64,000 nt of DNA, from positions 62,001 through 126,000 of the forward strand of contig NZ_LFRI01000516.1 in the NCBI RefSeq assembly GCF_001447195.1, read 5' to 3'. The position numbers were made by a program, and so were the translations under genes. The notes under the pieces were generated by a model, which had not been told where the DNA came from, ran no database searches, and worked only from the letters and a program-made list of their open reading frames with translations. This DNA comes from Aquabacterium parvum. Its GTDB lineage: Bacteria; Pseudomonadota; Gammaproteobacteria; Burkholderiales; Burkholderiaceae_C. Every line of letters begins with the position of its first letter. Position 1 is the stretch's first letter. This document shows positions 53,683 to 63,751 of this stretch, piece by piece.

Positions 53683-54723
53683 ATGAACACTGCTGTGACC
53701 TCTGCCGCCACTTCCGCCTCGGCCCTTGCCGACGTGCCCATGCACCGCCTGTCCATCGTGGTGCCGATGTACAACGAAGTGGAGAACGTCGAGCCCTTCG
53801 TGAGCGCCGTGCACGAGGCCCTGGCGAACTACGGCTTCCCCTGGGAGCTGCTGATCGTCAACGACGGCAGCCGCGACGGCACGCAGCAGGCCCTCGACGA
53901 GCAGGCGCGCCTGCGCGGCCCACATGTGCGCCCCATCCACCTGTGGCGCAACTTCCGCCAGACGGCGGCCATGCAGGCCGGCATCGATGCCGCACGTGGC
54001 GACGTCATCGTGACCCTCGACGGCGACCTGCAGAACGACCCCAAGGACATCCCGAAACTGGTGGCCCGGCTGCTCAGGGACGACATGGACCTGGTGGCCG
54101 GCTGGCGCCAGAACCGCCAGGACGGCCTGTGGCTGCGCAAGGTGCCATCGCGCATCGCCAACCGACTGATCCGCAAGGTCACGCAACTCGAATTCCAGGA
54201 CCTGGGCTGCAGCCTCAAGGCCTACCGCGCCAGCGTGCTCAAGCGCGTGAGCCTGTATGGCGAGATGCACCGCTTCATCCCCGCGTGGATGGCGACGGTG
54301 ACGTCACCGGCACGCATGGCCGAAGAGCCGGTGAGCCACCATGCCCGCACCCGAGGTGAGTCCAAGTACGGCATCTCGCGCACGCTGCGCGTGGTGCTCG
54401 ACCTGCTGGCGGTGAACTTCTTCCTGCGCTTCTCGGGGCGCCCCGGTCACTTCTTCGGCGGCGTGGGCCTGGGTGTGGGCCTGGTGGGCATGCTGATCCT
54501 GTCCTACCTGGCGGTGCTCAAGATGTTCGGCGAACAAATCGGCGGCCGCCCCCTGCTGTGGCTGGGCTTCTTCTGCGTGCTGGGCGGGCTGCAGTTCCTC
54601 ACGACGGGGGTGCTGGCCGAGTTGCTGATCCGCATCTACTACGATCGGGGCGATGTGGCGCCATACCACACCACGCAGGGCCCTGAACTGGCCGCAGAAT
54701 CGGCCTGGCACCAGCCACGCTGA
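53683..54723 (+). CDS. Polyprenyl-phosphate glycosyltransferase (GtrB/ArnC/DPM1-like GT2)
   Basis: 346 residues. A GT-A domain (about 22-250) has LSIVVPMYNEVENV, VNDGSRDGT, RNFRQTAAMQAGIDAA and the metal motif TLDGDLQNDPKDI. Two C-terminal membrane helices (about 265-285 and 295-320) follow. This family makes polyprenyl-phosphate sugars. The next gene encodes an ArnT-like GT39 that would use such a donor. A separate operon from the exopolysaccharide locus. Confidence 0.93.
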   Translation: MNTAVTSAATSASALADVPMHRLSIVVPMYNEVENVEPFVSAVHEALANYGFPWELLIVNDGSRDGTQQALDEQARLRGPHVRPIHLWRNFRQTAAMQAGIDAARGDVIVTLDGDLQNDPKDIPKLVARLLRDDMDLVAGWRQNRQDGLWLRKVPSRIANRLIRKVTQLEFQDLGCSLKAYRASVLKRVSLYGEMHRFIPAWMATVTSPARMAEEPVSHHARTRGESKYGISRTLRVVLDLLAVNFFLRFSGRPGHFFGGVGLGVGLVGMLILSYLAVLKMFGEQIGGRPLLWLGFFCVLGGLQFLTTGVLAELLIRIYYDRGDVAPYHTTQGPELAAESAWHQPR

Positions 54724-54797
54724 GGCCGCGCGTCGACTTCGCAGAAAGTCCGCTCAAGCATGACCGTCCCGTCCGCTGTACCGCACCCGCATCACCC

Positions 54798-56570
54798 ATG
54801 ACCGCTCCAACGCCTGCCACCGCGCCGCCTTCACCAGAAGCCCGCAAACCCGTCGGTCAGCGTTGGCCCGCCATCTGGGGGCCCATGCTGTGGGCATTGA
54901 TCGGTCTGGCGATGTTGCTCCTGCTCTACCGCGTCTGGGTGGTCCACCACAGTGGCATCTCGCTGTTCTTTGACGAGGCCCAGTACTGGGACTGGTCGCG
55001 CAGCCTGCAATGGGGTTATTACTCCAAACCGCCCGTGATCGCCGCGATCATCCGCGCCAGCACCACGCTGTTCGGTGACGGCGTCATCGGCGTCAAGCTG
55101 CTGGCCATGTTGCTCTACCCGGCCACGGCGCTGGTGATGGTCGGCTTGGCCCGTGCGCTGTGGCCCACCAGCAGCGGTGTGCGAACCGGCATCGTCGCCG
55201 GTGCCTTGTTCCTGTGCATGCCGATGGTCGGCACGATGGGCCTGTTCGCGAGCACGGACGCCCCCTTGCTGCTGTGCTGGACGCTGGCCGCATGGGCGCT
55301 GTGGCGAGCACAGGTCACCAATCGCTTCCACCACTGGTTGCTGCTGGGCATCGCTTGCGGCATCGGCATCCTGAGCAAGTACACGATGGCGGCGTTCGCG
55401 ATCACCGCGGTTTGGGCACTCTGGGGGGTGCACGGCCCGCGCCGAGGCTTGTTGCGCGTCGGTCCTTGGGTGGCCGTGGCGCTGACCCTGCTGATCGTCT
55501 CGCCCAACCTGGTCTGGAATGCGCACAACGGCTTCCCGACGCTTCAGCACACGGCAGAACTCACCACGCAATCAGAGCGCTCGGGTGGCGTGCTCAAGCT
55601 GCTGGAGTTCCTCGGTGGACAACTCATGATGCTCGGCCCCGTGGCCATCGTGGCCGCAGCCTGGCTTTGGTGGCGCACCCGGCGCGTGCCGGCCGCCCCG
55701 CTGGCCCCGGGCAGCCAGTGGGCAGCCAGCACCCAGGTGTCACCACCCAGCCAATGGGCCCACACCACGGCCATGGGGGGCCACAGCCTGCCCCCCGGCA
55801 CGCAACCCCAGCGCAAAGCAGCGGCGCGCACGTCGGCCTACTACCTGGCATCGGTTTCCAGCTACCGCTTCCTCTGGATGCTGAGCCTGCCTTTGCTCGG
55901 CATCGCGGCCGTGCAGGCCTTCATGGGTGGCGCTCACGTGAACTGGGCGGCCCCCGCCATGGTCGGGCTGACCCTGCTGCTGGCCTCGCTCCTGAGCGCC
56001 CCGCTGGTGCCGCTTGCCGCACCGAGGCCGCAGCGCTGGCTGCTGGCCATCTTGCTGAGCAACGTGCTGCTGACATCGCTGGCGCTGCATGCACGAGACA
56101 TCCTCTCCGACCCCGTGAACCCCAAGCTCGATGTGCTGGTGCGCATGCGTGGCTGGCACGAGGCTTTTCAGCAACTCGAGCCGGTGGTCACCGAGCCCCG
56201 CATCGCGGGCCTGCCCATCCTGGCCGACCAACGCGTGCTGATCACCCAGGCGCTTTACAACTGGCGCCAGCACAAGGTCCGGGCCTTCTACTGGAACCCC
56301 GACGGCAAACGGGACAACCACTACCTGCTGCAGCACAGCCTGCCCAACAAGATCGGCCCGGACGTGTTGTTGCTGACGGCCGACCCGAAGCCAGACGACA
56401 TCACCTCGCGTTTTGCGATCGTCAAACCCATGAAGTCGGTGCGCATCGAGGTCGCCGACCAGCGGTTTGTCGAAGTGCATGCCTTTTTCCTGCGAGGCTT
56501 CCTGGGCTACACCCAGCAAACCTACATGGAGCAGTCTGGCGGCAGCGGCCACTTGCTCGAAACGCCCTGA
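54798..56570 (+). CDS. ArnT/PMT-like GT39 glycosyltransferase
   Basis: 590 residues, about 11-12 membrane helices in the inner membrane. The catalytic acidic pair Asp59-Glu60 is in LFFDEAQYWDWSRSL, the GT39/ArnT first-loop signature. A C-terminal periplasmic part (about 455-590) follows the helices. It likely moves a sugar from a polyprenyl-phosphate donor to lipid A or another envelope acceptor. An unusual Pro/Gln-rich loop (about 300-345) with two SQWA repeats sits between helices. Confidence 0.9.
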   Translation: MTAPTPATAPPSPEARKPVGQRWPAIWGPMLWALIGLAMLLLLYRVWVVHHSGISLFFDEAQYWDWSRSLQWGYYSKPPVIAAIIRASTTLFGDGVIGVKLLAMLLYPATALVMVGLARALWPTSSGVRTGIVAGALFLCMPMVGTMGLFASTDAPLLLCWTLAAWALWRAQVTNRFHHWLLLGIACGIGILSKYTMAAFAITAVWALWGVHGPRRGLLRVGPWVAVALTLLIVSPNLVWNAHNGFPTLQHTAELTTQSERSGGVLKLLEFLGGQLMMLGPVAIVAAAWLWWRTRRVPAAPLAPGSQWAASTQVSPPSQWAHTTAMGGHSLPPGTQPQRKAAARTSAYYLASVSSYRFLWMLSLPLLGIAAVQAFMGGAHVNWAAPAMVGLTLLLASLLSAPLVPLAAPRPQRWLLAILLSNVLLTSLALHARDILSDPVNPKLDVLVRMRGWHEAFQQLEPVVTEPRIAGLPILADQRVLITQALYNWRQHKVRAFYWNPDGKRDNHYLLQHSLPNKIGPDVLLLTADPKPDDITSRFAIVKPMKSVRIEVADQRFVEVHAFFLRGFLGYTQQTYMEQSGGSGHLLETP

Positions 56571-56576
56571 GTTGCG

Positions 56577-57359
56577 ATGGCCCAAGCGCGCCCCGACGCG
56601 GCGTCCGATCCCGATGACGACGCCGGCATGGACAACCGCCTGATCTGGGCGGTGTTCTTTTTCGTTCTGGCGGTTTACGCCAAGTTCCCCGCGTTGGACC
56701 TGATGGTGTCCTCACGCTACTTTGACGCAGCGCGGGGTTTCTTTCATGCCCAAGATCCGCTGGTGCTGTGGCTCTACGACTGGACGCCTCCCCTGGGTCG
56801 TGGTTTGGCACTGCTGGCGGCCGCGCACGCCCTGTTCGCCCCCTGGATCGCCAAGGTCCTGAACGCGGCTGGACGCACGGAAGCGGCTCAGCAATGTCGT
56901 GGACCCTGGCGGCATGTCTCGACCGTCTTCCTTTGCGCCGCCCTGCTCGGGCCCGGGCTGGTCATCGAAGGGGTGTTCAAAAACACCGTGGGCCGGCCTC
57001 GCCCGGTGCAGATCGAGCCATTCGGGGGCACCCAGGCCTTTCAGGGCCCGTTTGCCTTGGGCGACAACCCCGAAGCACACCGCAGCTTCTGCAGCAGCCA
57101 CGCAGCAGCCGGCTTCGCCCTCATGGGACTGGGCCTGACCTGCGGGCCCGTGTGGCGCCGCCGCTGGTTCCTGATCGGCCTCGTCAGCGGTGCGGTCATC
57201 GGTGCGGGGCGCATCATGCAGGGCGGACACTTCCTCAGCGACGTGATTTTTGCGTTCTATGCCGTGTGGTTGTCGTGTGAGCTGGTGGCGTGGATCGACC
57301 GCCGCCGAATGCGGCGCAACCAGCCGCCTCCTTCGCGTCCGCACCGCCCAACGCTTTGA
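56577..57359 (+). CDS. PAP2-family membrane phosphatase
   Basis: 260 residues, about 6 membrane helices. The PAP2 motifs are complete: KNTVGRPRP (Lys135, Arg140), SFCSSHAAAG (Ser-Ser-His at 173-175) and GRIMQGGHFLSDV (Arg212, His218, Asp222). It removes phosphate from a lipid, either undecaprenyl pyrophosphate for carrier recycling or lipid A (LpxE-like). It starts 6 bp after the GT39 gene, so it probably serves the same envelope module. Confidence 0.92.
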   Translation: MAQARPDAASDPDDDAGMDNRLIWAVFFFVLAVYAKFPALDLMVSSRYFDAARGFFHAQDPLVLWLYDWTPPLGRGLALLAAAHALFAPWIAKVLNAAGRTEAAQQCRGPWRHVSTVFLCAALLGPGLVIEGVFKNTVGRPRPVQIEPFGGTQAFQGPFALGDNPEAHRSFCSSHAAAGFALMGLGLTCGPVWRRRWFLIGLVSGAVIGAGRIMQGGHFLSDVIFAFYAVWLSCELVAWIDRRRMRRNQPPPSRPHRPTL

Positions 57360-57428
57360 CCTTCGCCGCGCCGCCCCCTAGGCCAATCAGCTTGCAAGCA
57401 TCGCCCCCTGCCCCCACCTGACAGCGCC

Positions 57429-58550
57429 ATGAACAGCCCCACCACCGTCAGCTACGACTACGACCTGCAGGACGCCTCGGGCGCCACCTGCACCGCCCAC
57501 GCCTGGGCCCGTGTGCCCGCACCTTTGAGCCCAACGGCCAAGGCCGCCACCAAGGCCCGCATTGCCGAGCTGCTCAAGGCCCGCAACGCGGTCTTGGTGG
57601 CCCATTACTACGTCGACGGCGACCTGCAGGACCTGGCCATGGAAACGGGCGGCTGCGTCTCCGACTCGCTCGAGATGGCACGCTTCGGTCGCGACCACGC
57701 CGCGCAAACGCTCATCGTCGCTGGCGTGAAGTTCATGGGTGAGTCGGCCAAGATCCTGTCGCCCGGCAAAACCGTGCTGATGCCCGACCTGGACGCGACT
57801 TGCTCGCTTGACTTGGGCTGCCCGGCCGACGATTTCACGAAGTTCTGCGATGCCCACCCTGACCGCAAGGTCGTGGTCTACGCCAACACCAGCGCCGCCG
57901 TGAAGGCCCGCGCCGACTGGATGGTCACCAGCTCGTGCGCGCTGGCCATCGTCAAGCACCTGAAAGACCAGGGCGAGAAGATCTTGTGGGCACCCGATCG
58001 CCACCTGGGCCGCTACATCCAGAAGGAAACCGGCGCCGACATGCTGATGTGGAACGGCGCCTGCATCGTGCACGACGAGTTCAAAGGCCTGGAGCTGGAC
58101 CTGCTCAAGAAAGACCACCCCGATGCCCTGGTGCTGGTGCACCCCGAGTCGCCCGAAAGCGTCGTCGCCCAGGCCGACGTGGTCGGCTCGACCTCGCAGC
58201 TGCTCAAGGCCGTGGTCGAATCGAACGCGCCCGAATTCATCGTGGCCACCGACAACGGCATCCTGCACCGCATGCGCCAGCTGGCGCCCCACAAGGTGCT
58301 GATCGAGGCCCCGACCGCCGGCAACAGCGCCACCTGCAAGAGCTGCGCGCACTGCCCCTGGATGGCCATGAACGGGCTGCAAGGCGTGCTCGACTGCCTG
58401 GAGCGCGGCGTTGGCGAGATCACCGTTGAAGAGGCCACCCGACTCAAGGCGCATGGCTGCATCGACCGCATGCTCGACTTCGTCGCCAGGAACCCATCGG
58501 CCATCACCAAACCGGCGCAAGGCTTCGTGCCCAACATCGGCTCGGCTTGA
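57429..58550 (+). CDS. nadA: Quinolinate synthase
   Basis: Condenses iminoaspartate and dihydroxyacetone phosphate into quinolinate in NAD synthesis. 373 residues. Cluster-binding cysteines are in [10 protein letters not shown] (Cys125), in [11 protein letters not shown], and in [11 protein letters not shown] near residue 300. Other marks are [15 protein letters not shown] and [11 protein letters not shown]. nadC follows 59 bp downstream on the same strand, and nadB lies on the opposite strand 2.4 kb on. Confidence 0.98.
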   Translation: MNSPTTVSYDYDLQDASGATCTAHAWARVPAPLSPTAKAATKARIAELLKARNAVLVAHYYVDGDLQDLAMETGGCVSDSLEMARFGRDHAAQTLIVAGVKFMGESAKILSPGKTVLMPDLDATCSLDLGCPADDFTKFCDAHPDRKVVVYANTSAAVKARADWMVTSSCALAIVKHLKDQGEKILWAPDRHLGRYIQKETGADMLMWNGACIVHDEFKGLELDLLKKDHPDALVLVHPESPESVVAQADVVGSTSQLLKAVVESNAPEFIVATDNGILHRMRQLAPHKVLIEAPTAGNSATCKSCAHCPWMAMNGLQGVLDCLERGVGEITVEEATRLKAHGCIDRMLDFVARNPSAITKPAQGFVPNIGSA

Positions 58551-58609
58551 AGTCACGCCGACAGCCCGCGCCGATTCAACGCCAGCCCTCATCCTGCTTG
58601 CCATCCCCC

Positions 58610-59515
58610 ATGTTCGACCACAACGAAAACCTCGAAGAAGCCCGTGCCCGCAACGTCCGTGACGCCCTGTTTGAAGACGTGGGCGTTTGCGACTGGACCG
58701 CACAGCTGGTACCCGCCAACGAGCGCGTTCAGGCTCGTCTGATCGTGCGCGAAGAGGCCGTGCTGTGCGGTCGCGACTGGTTCGAGGCCTGCCTGCTGCA
58801 GCTCGACCCCCGCGCTCAAATTGATTGGTGCTACGAAGAGGGTGCGCTCATGGCTGCCGACACGCCGGTCTGCCACATCCAGGCCGATGCCCGCGCGCTG
58901 CTGACGGCCGAGCGCCCGAGCATGAACTTCCTGCAGACGCTCTCGGCCGTGGCCACGCTCACGCGCCGCCACATGCAGGCCATCGAAGGCGCCTCGCCCA
59001 ACCCGCGCGGCTGCGTGGTGCTCGACACCCGCAAGACGCTGCCCGGCCTGCGACTGGCGCAGAAGTACGCCGTGCGCGTGGGTGGTGGCGCCAACCAGCG
59101 CCTGGCCTTGTACGACGGCATCCTCATCAAGGAAAACCACATCGCTGCGGCCGGCTCGGTCACGGCCGCCGTGCGCAACGCCCAGGCCCTGGTTGCGGCC
59201 CAGGCCTCGCCGCTGCGCGAGCAGATCACCATCCAGGTGGAAGTTGAAACGCTGGACGAGTTGCGCGAAGCCCTGGCCGCCGACGCGGTCAGCGTCCTGC
59301 TCGACAACTTCAGCCTGGAGATGATGCGCGAGGCCGTGCGCATCAACCAGGAAGTGGCCCAGGGTCGCGCCTTGCTGGAGGTGTCCGGTGGCGTCACGCT
59401 GGCGCAACTGCGCGGCATCGCAGAAACCGGCGTGGACCGCATCTCCATCGGCAAGCTGACCAAAGACGTTCAGGCCGTGGACTTCTCGATGCGGGTGCTG
59501 GGCAAGGTGGCCTGA
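58610..59515 (+). CDS. nadC: Nicotinate-nucleotide pyrophosphorylase (carboxylating)
   Basis: Converts quinolinate and PRPP to nicotinate mononucleotide. 301 residues from the ATG at 58610. Typical motifs are ERPSMNFLQTLSAVAT, VVLDTRKTLPGLR, KYAVRVGGGANQR, ILIKENHI, and the C-terminal EVSGGVTLAQLRGIAETGVDRIS (read as SGGVTL and GVDRIS). Co-transcribed with nadA; a terminator follows. Confidence 0.98.
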   Translation: MFDHNENLEEARARNVRDALFEDVGVCDWTAQLVPANERVQARLIVREEAVLCGRDWFEACLLQLDPRAQIDWCYEEGALMAADTPVCHIQADARALLTAERPSMNFLQTLSAVATLTRRHMQAIEGASPNPRGCVVLDTRKTLPGLRLAQKYAVRVGGGANQRLALYDGILIKENHIAAAGSVTAAVRNAQALVAAQASPLREQITIQVEVETLDELREALAADAVSVLLDNFSLEMMREAVRINQEVAQGRALLEVSGGVTLAQLRGIAETGVDRISIGKLTKDVQAVDFSMRVLGKVA

Positions 59516-59518
59516 CCG

Positions 59519-59549
59519 AAGCGGCTGAACGGTTTTCTGCCGCTTTTTT
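59519..59549 (+). terminator. nadC terminator
   Basis: Stem AAGCGGC/GCCGCTT with a 13-nt loop followed by TTTT, directly after the nadC stop codon. Confidence 0.75.
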
Positions 59550-59664
59550 CACACCCCGGGAAAGCCGACGTCGGCGACACTCCTGAGAACCACACGCGCC
59601 ACCCGTGCCAGCTGCGCTGGCTTGCCTTGGCCGTTGCCCGACCTCAGCTCGCCCAGCCCCAGCC

Positions 59665-59949
59665 ATGCCCGCCGACTTCACCACCCTCCACAACTACTAC
59701 GAACAGCAGGTCGTGAACATGGTGATGGACATGGCGCATCGCTATCCGCTGCTCACAGAAGACCACCACCCCGATGTGGCCTGCGTGGCACTGAACCGCC
59801 TGCCGCCGCGCTACATCCGTCACCAGGTGGATCTGGCCTTTCACATGACCGAGAAAGAGCGCCAGGACAGCGAGCAACTGATCCTGGACACGGTGGTCTA
59901 CGCCTTCGAGTTCGTGCAGGCGCGCTTTGCGATGCGCGCGCGCCGCTGA
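59665..59949 (+). CDS. ComFB-like small protein
   Basis: 94 residues from the ATG at 59665. The family pattern is present: LHNYYEQQVVNMV at the N-terminus and CVALNRLPPRYIRHQVD in the middle. ComFB (Bacillus late-competence operon) and cyanobacterial CdgR/ComFB bind cyclic di-GMP or related signals in some species; the role here is unknown. It lies between nadC and the convergent nadB, 15 bp from the latter's stop. Confidence 0.85.
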   Translation: MPADFTTLHNYYEQQVVNMVMDMAHRYPLLTEDHHPDVACVALNRLPPRYIRHQVDLAFHMTEKERQDSEQLILDTVVYAFEFVQARFAMRARR

Positions 59950-59964
59950 ATCACCTGGCGGTCA

Positions 59965-61620
59965 TCAAGGCAACCAGGCGTCCTTTTTCTTGGGCTTCTT
60001 GCACAAGATGGTCGGGAAGCTGACCGGCAGCGTGCGCGGGTAATCTCGGCTGAAGTGCAGGCCGCGGCTCTCCTGCCGCGACAAGGCCGAGCGCACGATC
60101 AACTCGGCGCAATCGACCAGGTTGCGCAGCTCCAGCAGGTCGCGGCTGACGCGGAAGGCCGCGTAGTAGTCGTCGATCTCCTGGCGCAGCAGCTTGATGC
60201 GGTGCAGGGCGCGCTCCAGGCGGCGCGTCGTGCGCACGATGCCAACGTAGTTCCACATCAGCAGGCGCAGCTCGTCCCAGTTGTGGGCGATCACCACCTC
60301 TTCGTCGGCGTCGGTCACCTGGCTTTCGTCCCAGTCGGGCAGCTTGGGCGACTTGGCCGGGCGGCTGGCCTCGATGTCATCGGCACAAGTGCGGCCCAGC
60401 ACCACACACTCCAGCAATGAGTTGCTGGCCAGGCGGTTGGCGCCATGCAGGCCGGTGTAGGTGGTCTCGCCCACGGCGTACAGGCCGGGCAGGTCGGTGC
60501 GGCCTTGCAGGTCGGTGACCACGCCACCGCAGGTGTAGTGCGCCGCCGGCACCACCGGGATGGGCTGCTTGGCGATGTCGATGCCCAGCGAGAGGCAACG
60601 TGCGTGGATGGTCGGGAAGTGCTCTTTCAGGAAGGCTTCGCCCAGGTGGGTCGCATCCAGCCAGACGTGGTCCAGGCCGTGCTTCTTCATCTCGAAGTCG
60701 ATGGCGCGGGCCACGATGTCGCGCGGGGCCAGCTCACCCCGCTCGTCGTGCGCGGGCATGAAGCGGGTGCCGTCGGGCAGGCGCAGGATGGCGCCTTCGC
60801 CACGCAGCGCTTCGGTGATGAGGAAGCTGCGCTCTTGCGGGTGGTACAGGCAGGTCGGGTGGAACTGGATGAACTCCATGTTGGCCACGCGACAGCCCGC
60901 GCGCCAGGCCATGGCGATGCCGTCGCCCGTCGAGGTCTCGGGGTTGCTGGTGTAGCGGTAGACCTTGCCCACCCCGCCCGATGCCAGCACCACCGCGGAT
61001 GCTGCCAGCGTTTCAACCCGGCCATTGGACAAGTCAAGCGCGTAGACGCCGTGGCAGCGGCCCGCGTCGAGCGATCGCACCGCAGTGTCTTGCTGCGAAC
61101 GCTTGAGGTGGCGGTTGGTGACCAGGTCGATCGCCATCCACTTCTCGCGCAGCTGGATGTTGGGGTGGCGCTTGACCTCGGCCAAGAGCACGTCATGGAT
61201 GGCTTTGCCGGTGGCATCGGCCGCATGCGCGATGCGGCGCACGGCGTGCCCCCCTTCGCGCGTGAGGTGCAAGCCCAGCGGCCCTTGCGGATCAGGCGAG
61301 AAGGGCACGCCTCGGGCGACGAGCCACTCCACGGCGTCGGCACTGTGGCGGGCGATGAACTCGGCCGTGCGCTCATCGACCAGCCCGGCCCCGGCCTCCT
61401 GCGTGTCCCGAACGTGTGACTCGATGCTGTCGTCGCTGCCCAGCACCCCGACGATGCCGCCCTGGGCCCAGGCCGTGGCGGCTTCTTCGAGCTGCCGCTT
61501 GGCCAGCACGATCACAGGCTGGGTCTCAGCCAGGTTCAGGGCCACGGTCAGGCCAGCCAGGCCAGCGCCGATGATGACAACCGGCAGCTTTGCTGCCTGA
61601 GCGACGGGGGTGTCTTGCAT
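59965..61620 (-). CDS. nadB: L-aspartate oxidase
   Basis: Oxidises aspartate to iminoaspartate, the first step of NAD synthesis; FAD enzyme. 551 residues. FAD-binding motif [19 protein letters not shown] at about 14-32, then the flavoprotein signature [33 protein letters not shown] (in part), [12 protein letters not shown], and [14 protein letters not shown] near the C-terminal half. Opposite in strand to nadA-nadC, which supply the following steps. Confidence 0.98.
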   Translation of the reverse strand: MQDTPVAQAAKLPVVIIGAGLAGLTVALNLAETQPVIVLAKRQLEEAATAWAQGGIVGVLGSDDSIESHVRDTQEAGAGLVDERTAEFIARHSADAVEWLVARGVPFSPDPQGPLGLHLTREGGHAVRRIAHAADATGKAIHDVLLAEVKRHPNIQLREKWMAIDLVTNRHLKRSQQDTAVRSLDAGRCHGVYALDLSNGRVETLAASAVVLASGGVGKVYRYTSNPETSTGDGIAMAWRAGCRVANMEFIQFHPTCLYHPQERSFLITEALRGEGAILRLPDGTRFMPAHDERGELAPRDIVARAIDFEMKKHGLDHVWLDATHLGEAFLKEHFPTIHARCLSLGIDIAKQPIPVVPAAHYTCGGVVTDLQGRTDLPGLYAVGETTYTGLHGANRLASNSLLECVVLGRTCADDIEASRPAKSPKLPDWDESQVTDADEEVVIAHNWDELRLLMWNYVGIVRTTRRLERALHRIKLLRQEIDDYYAAFRVSRDLLELRNLVDCAELIVRSALSRQESRGLHFSRDYPRTLPVSFPTILCKKPKKKDAWLP

Positions 61621-61771
61621 GGGGCGATTCTATCGGGCCGCTGGCCATGCCCCACATGGGTGAAGCGGCGATGTCCCGTGCGCCAACGTGGCGCAAGCCC
61701 CCCCCCGAGCCAGCAACGGTGCACTGCTAACATCCAGCGCGTCACACCACCACCGGGCCCAGGGAGTTCGC

Positions 61772-62665
61772 ATGAAACTGGATGGACAGCGCGAGAGCGA
61801 AAACGTCGACGACGTGCGCGAATCAGGCGGTGGCCGTGGCCCCCGGCTGCCTTTGCCAGGTGGCAGGCTCGGCCTGGGCACCGTGGCCATCGCACTGGTG
61901 GCCAGCTACTTCCTGGGCATCAACCCGATGACGGTGCTCAATGTGCTGGGCGGCATGCAGGGCGGCCCGAACCAGGCCAGCGGCGAGGTGCAACGCCCAG
62001 ACCCCAGCGCCACCCCAGCCCAGGACGCGGGCTCGCGTTTCGTGCGCCAGGTGCTGGCCACCACCGAAGACGTCTGGCGTGGCCAGTTCCAGGCCCAGGG
62101 TGCTCGCTACCAGGAGCCTCGCCTGACGCTGTTCCGCGGCAGCACGCCCACGGCCTGCGGCCAGGGCGAGGCGGCCATGGGCCCTTTCTATTGCCCGGCC
62201 GACCAGCGCGTCTACATCGACCTCGACTTCTATGACACCCTGAAAAACCGCCTGGGTGCGCCCGGTGACTTCGCGCAAGCCTACGTGATCGCGCACGAAG
62301 TCGGCCACCACGTGCAGAACCTGGTGGGCACCAGCGCCAAGCTGGAAGAGGCCCGCCGACGCGTCAGCCAAGCCGAGTACAACGCCCTGAGCGTGCGCCT
62401 GGAGCTGCAGGCCGACTGCTACGCCGGCATCTGGGCCCACGACACCGAGCAGAGCAAAGGCCTGATGGAATCTGGCGACCTGGAGGAAGCGATGAACGCG
62501 GCCTCGCAGATCGGCGACGACGCCTTGCAACGCGGCGCCGGCCGCGAAGTGGTCCCTGAAAGCTTCACGCACGGCAGCAGCGCCCAGCGCATGCGCTGGT
62601 TCAAGCGCGGTTTCGAGTCCGGCGACATGGGCCAGTGCGACACCTTCAACACCCGGACGCTGTGA
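61772..62665 (+). CDS. ypfJ: Neutral zinc metallopeptidase-family protein (YpfJ)
   Basis: 297 residues from the ATG at 61772. One membrane helix (about 36-52) anchors it, followed by a Pro/Gln-rich linker and the zinc-peptidase domain. HEVGH at 175-179 is the HExxH zinc site, with the third-ligand region VRLELQADCYAGIWAH downstream. Substrates are unknown. It diverges from nadB with a 151-bp gap. Confidence 0.92.
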   Translation: MKLDGQRESENVDDVRESGGGRGPRLPLPGGRLGLGTVAIALVASYFLGINPMTVLNVLGGMQGGPNQASGEVQRPDPSATPAQDAGSRFVRQVLATTEDVWRGQFQAQGARYQEPRLTLFRGSTPTACGQGEAAMGPFYCPADQRVYIDLDFYDTLKNRLGAPGDFAQAYVIAHEVGHHVQNLVGTSAKLEEARRRVSQAEYNALSVRLELQADCYAGIWAHDTEQSKGLMESGDLEEAMNAASQIGDDALQRGAGREVVPESFTHGSSAQRMRWFKRGFESGDMGQCDTFNTRTL

Positions 62666-62738
62666 GCCCCCTCTCAACATCCGAACAAAACGCGCAACAA
62701 GCGCGCCCCTAGCGCATCACCACGAGGAGACACCCGCG

Positions 62739-63716
62739 ATGCAAGCCTGGTTCTGCGAAACCCTGGATGGCCCCGAGGCCCTGACCTGGAAAGAAGCCCC
62801 CACCCCCGAGCCCAGCAAGGGCGAGGTGCGCGTGGCCATCAAGGCCGCCAGCCTGAACTTCCCCGACCTGTTGATCGTGCAGGGCAAGTACCAGATGAAG
62901 CCGCCGCTGCCCTTCGTGCCCGGCGCCGAGTTCGCTGGCATCGTCGAGGCGGTGGGTGAGGGCGTCAAACACCTGAGCGTGGGCACACAGGTGGCAGGCT
63001 TCGCCGGCACGGGTGGCTTTGGCACGCACGTGGTGGCCCCGGCCGCCATGTTGATGCCCCTGCCCCCGGTCTTCTCGTTCGAGGACGCCGCCGCCTTCCT
63101 GTGCACCTATGGCACCACTTATCACGCGCTGATGGACCGCGCTGCACTGAAGGCAGGTGAGACCGTGCTGGTGCTGGGCGCCGCCGGTGGCGTGGGCACG
63201 GCCGCCATCCAGATCGCCAAGGCCGCAGGCGCCAAGGTGATCGCCGCGGCCTCTTCGGACGAGAAGTGCGCGCTGTGCAAGGAGCTCGGTGCCGACGCCA
63301 CCATCAACTACAGCACGCAGAACCTGCGCGACGAACTCAAGACCTTGACCGAAGGCAAAGGCCCTGATGTGGTCTACGACCCGGTGGGCGGCGAGCTGAC
63401 CGAGCAGGCCTTCCGCTCGATTGCCTGGCGCGGGCGCCACCTGGTCGTGGGCTTCGCCAACGGCGCCATCCCCAACCTGCCGCTGAACCTGGCGCTGCTC
63501 AAGGGCGCCTCGGTGCTGGGCGTGTTCTGGGGCGAGTTCGCCAAGCGCGAACCGCAGAACAACGCCGCCTGCCTGATGCAGCTGGCTGCCTGGTACATGG
63601 AAGGCAAGATCAAGCCCGTGGTCGAGCACAAGCTGCCGATGTCGCAACTCAAGGAGGCTTTCACGCTGATGGGTTCGCGCCAGGTGCGCGGCAAGCTGGT
63701 GCTGGTCAACGGCTGA
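62739..63716 (+). CDS. NADPH:quinone oxidoreductase-like MDR protein
   Basis: 325 residues, medium-chain dehydrogenase fold without the zinc cysteines, so a quinone reductase-type enzyme. Motifs are SLNFPDLLIVQGKYQ, PFVPGAEFAGIVEAVGEG, and the nucleotide-binding VLGAAGGVGTAAIQIAKAAGAK (seen as GAAGGVGTAAIQIAK). It probably reduces quinones or enones with NADPH. It converges on the queG end with a 35-bp gap. Confidence 0.93.
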   Translation: MQAWFCETLDGPEALTWKEAPTPEPSKGEVRVAIKAASLNFPDLLIVQGKYQMKPPLPFVPGAEFAGIVEAVGEGVKHLSVGTQVAGFAGTGGFGTHVVAPAAMLMPLPPVFSFEDAAAFLCTYGTTYHALMDRAALKAGETVLVLGAAGGVGTAAIQIAKAAGAKVIAAASSDEKCALCKELGADATINYSTQNLRDELKTLTEGKGPDVVYDPVGGELTEQAFRSIAWRGRHLVVGFANGAIPNLPLNLALLKGASVLGVFWGEFAKREPQNNAACLMQLAAWYMEGKIKPVVEHKLPMSQLKEAFTLMGSRQVRGKLVLVNG

Positions 63717-63751
63717 TCAGGCTCGCGCTTCGGGGCGGGGACCCGCTCGCA

